This document shows, in pieces, positions 29,463-36,404 of a stretch of DNA of 39,202 nt (position 1 is its first letter; each line of letters begins with the position of its first letter). Source of the DNA: Chromatiaceae bacterium (GTDB lineage: Bacteria; Pseudomonadota; Gammaproteobacteria; Chromatiales; Chromatiaceae); assembly GCA_020851955.1 (NCBI GenBank), contig JADZBU010000248.1, positions 1 to 39,202 on the forward strand, in the 5' to 3' direction. The notes beneath the pieces were generated by a model. That model was not told the origin of the DNA, made no database searches, and saw only the letters and a program-made list of their open reading frames with translations. Position numbers and translations under genes: made by a program.

Positions 29463-29592
29463 AAAAAAGGACCGCTAGCATGGGGTGTGTCCATCCTGGC
29501 GGTCCAACTGGCTTGCTGCCCAGAAACTGTCATGGACCCTTCGGCTAATCCGAAGGGGTACCTGCCTCTGTCATTCCGTTGCTAGCGGGTCC
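29463..29592 (-). ncRNA. Candidate structured small RNA with intrinsic terminator
   Basis: Minus strand GGACCCGCTAGCA…TGCTAGCGGTCC-TTTTTT closing stem; internal 8-bp hairpin CCCTTCGG/CCGAAGGG; alternative terminator stem GGACCGC/GCGGTCC. Confidence 0.6.
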
Positions 29593-29667
29593 TAAATGCC
29601 TGTAAATTAAAAGGTTTACTTTGCCTGGCCACCCGCAAGTTACCCCCTGAATAGCCTTCTGGCTGGC

Positions 29668-29805
29668 TCATCGCAAGGTTTCGGATTTCGCCAGGCGGCG
29701 ACGCACTTCGGAGGCCTTGTCATTCCCCCTCACGATGCCAATAAGGAGGCCCGCGGCCAGCAGTGCCAGCACAAGGCCCCCGATGGTCAAGGCGTCAAAG
29801 CTCAT
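29668..29805 (-). CDS. 45-aa single-TM microprotein MSFDALTIGGLVLALLAAGLLIGIVRGNDKASEVRRRLAKSETLR (absent from ORF track)
   Basis: ATG-to-TGA ORF with upstream GGAG; one hydrophobic segment and a charged C-terminal tail. Confidence 0.6.
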   Translation of the reverse strand: MSFDALTIGGLVLALLAAGLLIGIVRGNDKASEVRRRLAKSETLR

Positions 29806-29906
29806 TCTGGCTACTCCGTTACACAAACAGTTATTGAAAGCACATGGAATCTGGATGCCCAGAGGGGGTACCCCACGAGTCTAAGGCCCAATGATTTCTT
29901 CGGTAT

Positions 29907-29941
29907 TTCGTTATATACTTATTTTGTAACGAAGTGTAACG
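29907..29941. promoter_or_regulatory. OmpR-box-like 10-bp-spaced repeats TGTAACG-AAG-TGTAACG plus inverted repeat TTCGTTA/TAACGAA
   Basis: TGTAACG at 29925-29931 and 29935-29941; TTCGTTA 29907-29913 with TAACGAA 29927-29933; between divergent microprotein and ompR-like genes. Confidence 0.5.
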
Positions 29942-30058
29942 GCTGGCGCCGGTCCTGGCAGCCCCGGTGACCTGGCCCTTCGCGTTCCGATAATGGCGAC
30001 GGGCGGGTGAGTGGGAACCAGCCCCGGCGTTGTGAGTATGAGGAGTTGGCTTGCCCCG

Positions 30059-30778
30059 ATGACCGATCACCCCACCCGTCTTCTGGTCGTGGACGACGAT
30101 CAACATATCCGTGCCCTCTTGACCCGCTATCTGACCCAGGAGGGTTTTGCCGTGGCCGGGGTGGAGGATGGTGCCGCCATGGATGAGTGGCTGGCCGGGA
30201 ACCAGGCGGATCTGGTGATCCTCGACCTCATGCTGCCGGGAGAGGATGGTCTCTCGCTCGCGCGGCGCCTGCGGCGGGAATCAAGCGTGCCGATCGTCAT
30301 GCTGTCGGCGCGCGGGGAGGATATCGACCGCATCGTGGGCCTGGAGGTGGGCGCCGATGATTATCTGGCCAAGCCTTTCAACCCTCGCGAGCTCCTGGCG
30401 CGGATTCGTGCCGTCCTCCGTCGCCAGCCCGCCGCGGACCCGCCGGCGCGGGAAGATCCCGAGGCACCGGTGGAGGTCTTCGGTCCCTTCCGGCTCGATG
30501 CCAAGCGGCGGGAATTGACCCGTGACGGCGAGCCCCTGGCCCTGACCAGCAGTGAATTCGATCTGCTGCAGGTCTTTCTGGCCCGGCCTAATCGCCTCCT
30601 GAATCGCGACAGCCTCCTGGATCTGCTGAAGGGCTATGAGCGTTCCCCCTTCGATCGCAGCATGGACGTCCAGGTGGCGCGCCTGCGATCCAAGATCGAG
30701 CCCGACACCAAGCACCCCATCTACATCCGTACCGTCTGGGGTAAGGGCTATATCTTCACCCCCCAGGCCGAACCCTAG
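30059..30778 (+). CDS. ompR: OmpR-family response regulator
   Basis: LLVVDDDQHIRALLTRYL, LVILDLMLPGEDGLS, GADDYLAKPFNPRELLARIRAVLRR; winged helix TSSEFDLLQVFLARPNRLLNRDSLLDLLKG…YIRTVWGKGYIF. Confidence 0.92.
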   Translation: MTDHPTRLLVVDDDQHIRALLTRYLTQEGFAVAGVEDGAAMDEWLAGNQADLVILDLMLPGEDGLSLARRLRRESSVPIVMLSARGEDIDRIVGLEVGADDYLAKPFNPRELLARIRAVLRRQPAADPPAREDPEAPVEVFGPFRLDAKRRELTRDGEPLALTSSEFDLLQVFLARPNRLLNRDSLLDLLKGYERSPFDRSMDVQVARLRSKIEPDTKHPIYIRTVWGKGYIFTPQAEP

Positions 30779-30790
30779 CCGCCCGCCGCC

Positions 30791-32146
30791 ATGCGTCTGT
30801 CGCTCTTCACCCGAGCCTTGCTGACGCTGGTGGTGACCTTCGGGCTCTTCGCCTGTGTGGCCTTTGCCGCCGTGGTCCAGTTCGCCCTGATCCCCGTGGC
30901 CGATCGCTCGACTCAAGATCTGACGGCCCTCATGCTTCTGGCCACCGACACCCTGGCCCACCTGGATCCGGGTCACCAGGCGGCCTTTCGCGCCAGCATC
31001 GACCGTGACCATGGCCTGCGCCTGCTCGTGCCGGGTCAGGTACCCCAGGACCTGACCGACTACTACTTTCCCTACCTGGAGCGCCTGAAACTGGCGCTGG
31101 GGGAGCGCGTCGGGACCCCGGTGGCGGCGGGCAGTAATTTCGAGGGTGGCGAACGCTGGTTTTGGGTGCGCCTGCCCGCTCAAGGCGCGGTCGTCTGGGT
31201 TGGCTTCCCGCGGGAGCGGGTGGGGAGTCGGCCCTTCGAGGGCCTGGCCCTGGTGGTCTTCGTCTCCCTCATCCTCCTCGTCCTCTCGGCGGCCCTGCTG
31301 GCGCGACGTGTCACCATTCCCCTGGAGCGATTCTCGCAGGCAGCGGAGCAGGTCGCCAGGGGTTTTTCGCCCACACCCCTGCCGGAAACCGGCCCCCGGG
31401 AACTGGCCAATCTGGCGCGGCAGTTCAACGAGACGAGCCGTCAGGTGCGGGAACTCCTGGCGAATCGCACCCTGCTCCTGGCCGGCATTTCCCACGACTT
31501 GCGCACCCCGCTGACGCGCCTGCGCCTGGCCCTGGAGATGCTGCCCCGCGACCCGGCGCAACTGGACCTGCTGGAGCGCATGGAAGGGGACCTGGAGGAG
31601 ATGAACGGCCTTATCGGCGAGGCGGCGGAGCTGGGCAAAAGCCTGGGCCGGGGCGAGCCCCGGTGGGTGGATCTGGGCAAGTTACTCGGAGATCTGTGCG
31701 AGGCTAATCCGCGCCTGAGATGGCAGCCAGTGTCCGCTTGTTTCCATCAGGTCGATCCCCTGGCCCTGCGGCGCATCGTCGGTAACTTGTTGGAGAACGC
31801 CCTGCGCTACAGCCAGGGTGAGGTCGAGGTGCGTCTGGCTTGCGCCCAACCCCCGGAAATCCAGGTCCTTGATCGCGGCCCGGGTATCCCCGAGCAGGAG
31901 CGCGAGGCCGTCTTCCGGCCCTTCTATCGCCTGGAGCAATCCCGCAACCGCGCCACGGGCGGCAGTGGCCTGGGATTGGCGGTCAGCCGCCAACTGGCGC
32001 TGGCCAACGGCATCGATCTGCGCCTGGAGCCGCGGCCCGGGGGTGGCCTGATCGCCCGTCTCCGCTTGGCTGGGCAAGGTGCCTGGGGCCACCTGGCCGC
32101 TCATGCCGCGTCGAATCCAGTTGACGCCATCGACGGCACTGCCTAA
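30791..32146 (+). CDS. envZ: EnvZ-like sensor histidine kinase
   Basis: Two TM segments, HAMP, H-box LAGISHDLRTPLTRLRLALEML, N-box NLLENALRYS, GGSGLGLAVSRQLA. Confidence 0.92.
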   Translation: MRLSLFTRALLTLVVTFGLFACVAFAAVVQFALIPVADRSTQDLTALMLLATDTLAHLDPGHQAAFRASIDRDHGLRLLVPGQVPQDLTDYYFPYLERLKLALGERVGTPVAAGSNFEGGERWFWVRLPAQGAVVWVGFPRERVGSRPFEGLALVVFVSLILLVLSAALLARRVTIPLERFSQAAEQVARGFSPTPLPETGPRELANLARQFNETSRQVRELLANRTLLLAGISHDLRTPLTRLRLALEMLPRDPAQLDLLERMEGDLEEMNGLIGEAAELGKSLGRGEPRWVDLGKLLGDLCEANPRLRWQPVSACFHQVDPLALRRIVGNLLENALRYSQGEVEVRLACAQPPEIQVLDRGPGIPEQEREAVFRPFYRLEQSRNRATGGSGLGLAVSRQLALANGIDLRLEPRPGGGLIARLRLAGQGAWGHLAAHAASNPVDAIDGTA

Positions 32147-32263
32147 ATTCCGCTTTCCGGCCAAGTCCGCGCCAAGACGGACCGGGGCGAGGGCCCAGCC
32201 GGCTGACGCGACCAAGACCGGCCAGGTTACGGCTGATTCGACCACCTAGCGGAGTAAGCATAA

Positions 32264-32728
32264 ATGCTGCAACCCGGCGATCCCGCCCCCCCCTTCTCGC
32301 TTCCGGACGCGGACATGGACCGCTTCCATTCGGAGCACATGAAAGGTAAGAAGAACCTGGTGCTCTACTTCTACCCCCGGGACGATACCCCGGGCTGTAC
32401 CCTGGAGGCCTTGGAGTTCACGGACCTGCAGCCGGAATTCGAGGCCCTGGAGGCCGAGGTCGTGGGTATCAGCATGGATAGCTGCGTCAGCCATGGGGCC
32501 TTTCGGGATAAGCATGGCATCAATGTGCGGCTGCTGGCGGATACCGAGGGGGAGGTCTGCCGAGCCTATGGTGTCTGGCAGGAACGCGAGCGTCAGGGGG
32601 AGAAACGCTGTGGGATCCTGCGCTCCACCTTCCTGATCGATAAGGCGGGCGTCATCCGCCAGGCCCTTTATGACGTCAAGCCCAAGGGCCATGCCGCCCA
32701 GATGGTGGCCTATTTGAGGGAGCTGTAA
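32264..32728 (+). CDS. bcp: Peroxiredoxin (BCP/PrxQ type)
   Basis: LQPGDPAPPFSLPDADM, LYFYPRDDTPGCTLEALEF; usual +5 resolving Cys absent. Confidence 0.9.
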   Translation: MLQPGDPAPPFSLPDADMDRFHSEHMKGKKNLVLYFYPRDDTPGCTLEALEFTDLQPEFEALEAEVVGISMDSCVSHGAFRDKHGINVRLLADTEGEVCRAYGVWQERERQGEKRCGILRSTFLIDKAGVIRQALYDVKPKGHAAQMVAYLREL

Positions 32729-32751
32729 GGCGCCAGGGATCATCCAGGCCC

Positions 32752-35100
32752 GTGAAGCTTCGCGGCTCGATCCTCCTGTTTCTCCTGGTTTTCGGGCTGG
32801 CTCCCCTGCTGACGGCGGCGGCCATCAATCTGCCGCTGGTGCTCGACCGGGTAGCCCTCTTTTACCAGAAGGCCTACCTGCAAAATCTGCGGGCGGACTT
32901 CCGGGACCTGGATCAGCACTTGGCCAGCCGCCACGAGATGATCCGGCTCCTGGCCAAGCTGCCGGAGCCGGGGCTCATCCTGGGCGAGCAGGGCAACGAG
33001 GAGGAGATCGACCTGGCCAGGGCTCGCTACACGGGCTGGATAAACCAGATCCTGGGCGAGCAGCGGGATATCGTGCAAATCCTCTTTCTCGACGCCGAGG
33101 GTCAGGAACGCTTCTGGCTGGAGCGGGACGCCAAGACTCAGGAATGGCAGCCGACGGCCCGGCTCCCGGACCATCCCAGCGCGGAACTGGAGGCGGCGGG
33201 CCTGCGCATCCCGCCGGGCGAGGTGCTGGTCAGCCGCATTCGGATCGAGCCGGACGCCGGGGGCGCCTCGCCCCGTCAACTCATGCGCCTGAGCCTGCTC
33301 AGCGCCATCGCCAAGGACCCCCTGTCCGCGCCGGATGGGCTGGTGATCATGACCATCGACGTGGGGGGGCTGGCCCAGTTCTATCGGGATACCTTCTGGG
33401 TCACCGACAAGGGCCGCTACCTGCGCCCCGGTCAACCCTGGCGCGACGAGGCCCTGGCCTTCGCCGACTTTCCGGGCCTGGAGGAGATCTTTACCCAGCA
33501 TATGCCCGGGCTCTGGCAGGGCGAACGGGGTACCCAGGTCTTCTGGGTGCCCATGTTTGTCACCGAGGACGCCAGGCCTCTGTGGGTGGGCCGGCCGGTG
33601 GACCCCTCGCCCCTCGACAGCTTCCGCAACACCCTGGTCCTGCGGGTTGGCGTCGTCATCCTGGTCCTGGTGTTGGCGGTACTCGTCATGGCTGGCTGGA
33701 TCACCCGTCGCCTGGAGTTGATGGGCCGGGAACTGACCACGGGGGTGGATCGGGTGGTGCGCTCGGGCGAGGGGGTGCACTTCGCCTGGCGGGGACCGCA
33801 AGAGGTGCGGGATTTTGGTGACCAGCTCACGGCCCTGGCCAAGACCCATGTCGAGTACCTGCAAGGCGCCCGCGCCCATACCTTGGAACTGGAGCGTTCC
33901 AACCGCTACAAGTCGGAGTTTCTGGCCAACGTCAGTCATGAATTGCGCACTCCCCTGAATTCCATCCTGCTGCTGTCCAAGATGCTGGCGGACGACAAGG
34001 CGGGACTGGCTACGCCCCAACAGCGCCAGGCACGGGTCATTCACGCCGCCGGGCGTGACTTGCTCGCCCTGATCGATAATATTCTCGATATTTCACGCAT
34101 CGAGGCCGGTAAGGTCACCCTCAACCTGGAGTGGATCGATCCGCGCCTCATGACCGAGGAGGTGCTGGAGCTGGTTTCGCCCCAATTCACCGACAAGGGT
34201 CTCACCTTACGCCTGGACGCGAGGGCGGCGGCCCCGGCCCGGATCTATAGCGATCCGGCCAAGGTCCGTCAGATCCTGAAGAATTTTCTCGCCAACGCCG
34301 TCAAGTTTACCGAGCAGGGAGGTGCCACTGTCACCCTCGACCGGGGGAGCCAGGGTGATCTGCTGCTGAGCGTGACCGATACGGGGATCGGTATCCCGGC
34401 GGACAAGCATGCCCTCATCTTCGAGGCCTTTCAGCAGGCCGACGGCTCCACCCGGCGCCGCTTCGGCGGCACCGGCCTGGGGCTGACCATCAGCCGTGAA
34501 CTGGCCCAGCGTCTCGGGGGAAGCATTCGGGTCGAGAGCCAGGAAGGGCGTGGCGCCAGTTTCATTCTCAGTCTGCCCGAGGTGCTGGATACGGGGACCT
34601 TGCGGGAGGCGCCGCCCGGGGGCGAACCGGACGCGCCACAACCTCCCCCGGCCCTGCTCGAAGAGCCGCCAGAGGCCGTCGCCAAGGGCGGTGATTACGC
34701 GGGGCGCTGGGTGCTGCTGGTGGAAAGCGACGCCGCCAGTCTGGTGGCGGAGACACGGATGCTGGAGTCCTTCGGCTTGCGCATCCAGATGGCGGCGGAT
34801 GCCGAGGAGGCCCGGGAAACCCTGCGCGAGGAGGACGGCTGCGCCTTGGTGCTCTTGGCCGAAATGGTGTCCGTGGCCAATACCTGTGATACGCTTAAGG
34901 CTATTCGCCTGGATGCCCCGGCGGGAACTCTCCCGCTCGTTATCATCGGTCGGTTCGGAGAGACGAACGCCCGCGATAGCTACCTGGGGGCGGGCGCCCA
35001 TGATTTTGTCGCTAAACCCGTGACGCGGTCCCGATTGGCGGCGGTCCTCGCCGCCAACCTGGGGACCGGAGACCCTCGGAGCAAGCAAGAGACGGCATGA
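32752..35100 (+). CDS. Sensor histidine kinase with C-terminal degenerate receiver domain
   Basis: GTG start; H-box FLANVSHELRTPLNSILLLSKML, N-box LKNFLANAVKFTE, RFGGTGLGLTISRELA; REC-like VLLVESDAAS…ALVLLAEMVS…FVAKPVT. Confidence 0.9.
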   Translation: MKLRGSILLFLLVFGLAPLLTAAAINLPLVLDRVALFYQKAYLQNLRADFRDLDQHLASRHEMIRLLAKLPEPGLILGEQGNEEEIDLARARYTGWINQILGEQRDIVQILFLDAEGQERFWLERDAKTQEWQPTARLPDHPSAELEAAGLRIPPGEVLVSRIRIEPDAGGASPRQLMRLSLLSAIAKDPLSAPDGLVIMTIDVGGLAQFYRDTFWVTDKGRYLRPGQPWRDEALAFADFPGLEEIFTQHMPGLWQGERGTQVFWVPMFVTEDARPLWVGRPVDPSPLDSFRNTLVLRVGVVILVLVLAVLVMAGWITRRLELMGRELTTGVDRVVRSGEGVHFAWRGPQEVRDFGDQLTALAKTHVEYLQGARAHTLELERSNRYKSEFLANVSHELRTPLNSILLLSKMLADDKAGLATPQQRQARVIHAAGRDLLALIDNILDISRIEAGKVTLNLEWIDPRLMTEEVLELVSPQFTDKGLTLRLDARAAAPARIYSDPAKVRQILKNFLANAVKFTEQGGATVTLDRGSQGDLLLSVTDTGIGIPADKHALIFEAFQQADGSTRRRFGGTGLGLTISRELAQRLGGSIRVESQEGRGASFILSLPEVLDTGTLREAPPGGEPDAPQPPPALLEEPPEAVAKGGDYAGRWVLLVESDAASLVAETRMLESFGLRIQMAADAEEARETLREEDGCALVLLAEMVSVANTCDTLKAIRLDAPAGTLPLVIIGRFGETNARDSYLGAGAHDFVAKPVTRSRLAAVLAANLGTGDPRSKQETA

Positions 35101-35975
35101 ACCGCTATTCCGGCTTCAAACTCCTCATCGTCGATGATCATGCCCACAATCTGTTCACCTTGCGGACCTTGATCGAGGCCCGCACCGATGTGACCATTCT
35201 CGAGGCCACATCCGGACAGCAGGCCATCGACCTGACGCTGCACCACCCGGACATCGATCTCATCATCCTGGATGTGCAGATGCCCGAGATGGATGGCTTC
35301 CAGACCGCCGCCCTGCTGAAGATGCGCAAGCGCACCCGCGATATCCCCATCATCTTCCTTACCGCCGCCTTCAAATCCGAGGAATTCCAGCAACGCGGCT
35401 ATGCCATCGGCGCCGTCGATTATCTGCTCAAGCCCATCGAGGATAACCAGCTCATCAATAAGATCAGCACCTATTTCCGGCTGATCGAAAAGGAACGGGC
35501 CCTCAACCAGGTGCTGGAGCGGCAGGTGGCCGAGCGTACCGCCGAGCTGGCCCAGGCCAAGCAGTACCTGGAGAATATTATTGCCTACATGGGCGAGGCC
35601 CTCCTGATCCTGAACCCCGCGGGGGAGATCAAGTCCGCCAATCCCGCCGCCTGTCGGATGCTGGGCTACCGGGAAGCGGACCTGCGGGGCATGTCCATTG
35701 GCGACGTCTTCGAGGAGGAAGGCGACGAGGTGGCCGGCGCCTTCATGGGTCTCTGGCTGGAGGCCTTGATCCGCGCAGGGGCCCTCAGCAAGATCGATGC
35801 CCGCTTCATCGCCAGCGATGGTCGCCGCGTACCCATCCTCTTTTCCCGCACCGCCGTTCGCGACCCGGACGGCGGTATCGCCGATATCATCTGCATCGCC
35901 AAGGACATGACGGGTTATGTCCGGGTCGAGGATGAACGGGAAGACGCGGCTCAGACCGCTCAAGCACCCCTTTAG
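35097..35975 (+). CDS. Response regulator receiver domain followed by PAS domain
   Basis: LLIVDDHAHNLFTLRTLIE, LIILDVQMPEMDGFQTAALLK, GAVDYLLKPI; PAS YMGEALLILNPAGEIKSANPAACRMLGYREADLRGM; ATGA overlap with the kinase gene. Confidence 0.9.
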   Translation: MNRYSGFKLLIVDDHAHNLFTLRTLIEARTDVTILEATSGQQAIDLTLHHPDIDLIILDVQMPEMDGFQTAALLKMRKRTRDIPIIFLTAAFKSEEFQQRGYAIGAVDYLLKPIEDNQLINKISTYFRLIEKERALNQVLERQVAERTAELAQAKQYLENIIAYMGEALLILNPAGEIKSANPAACRMLGYREADLRGMSIGDVFEEEGDEVAGAFMGLWLEALIRAGALSKIDARFIASDGRRVPILFSRTAVRDPDGGIADIICIAKDMTGYVRVEDEREDAAQTAQAPL

Positions 35976-35984
35976 GAGCCGTCC

Positions 35985-36320
35985 ATGACCGAACCAGACC
36001 ATAACACCCTGCCGGAAGATGAAGAGACTTCCCTGACCGCCAATGCCCTCAAGGCCATGGCCCATCCCTTGCGGTGGAAGATCATTTGTTCCCTGGGCGA
36101 CCGGGAGCTGTCCGTGGGCGAGATCGTCGAACGGACCGGCACCTCCCAGAGCAACATCTCCCAGCATCTGGAGCAGTTGCGTAACAAAAACATCGTGGTG
36201 GCCCGCAAGGAGGCCAACCGCATCTTCTACCGCATCCGCAACCCGCAATTGCTGGATCTGATCGGTATCATGCGCGACGTCCTCTGCCCGGCGAACCTGG
36301 ACGACCGTTATCCGCGATAG
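35985..36320 (+). CDS. ArsR-family regulator, candidate SqrR/BigR-type dithiol persulfide sensor
   Basis: LKAMAHPLRWKIICSLGDRELSVGEIVERTGTSQSNISQHLEQLRNKNIVVARKEANRIFYRI…MRDVLCP; exactly two Cys, C35 and C101. Confidence 0.87.
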   Translation: MTEPDHNTLPEDEETSLTANALKAMAHPLRWKIICSLGDRELSVGEIVERTGTSQSNISQHLEQLRNKNIVVARKEANRIFYRIRNPQLLDLIGIMRDVLCPANLDDRYPR

Positions 36321-36404
36321 ACCGGGCGCCGGCCCCGGTTGCGGTGCCCCGCTTAACCCGGCCTCTTGCGCGGGCCTCCGGGTCCAGGCCGTGGCTGTTA
36401 GGGG

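Noticed and set aside
32740-34044. 434-aa minus-strand ORF inside the sensor kinase gene
   Set aside because: Antisense to a gene with intact HisKA/HATPase motifs; compositionally biased.
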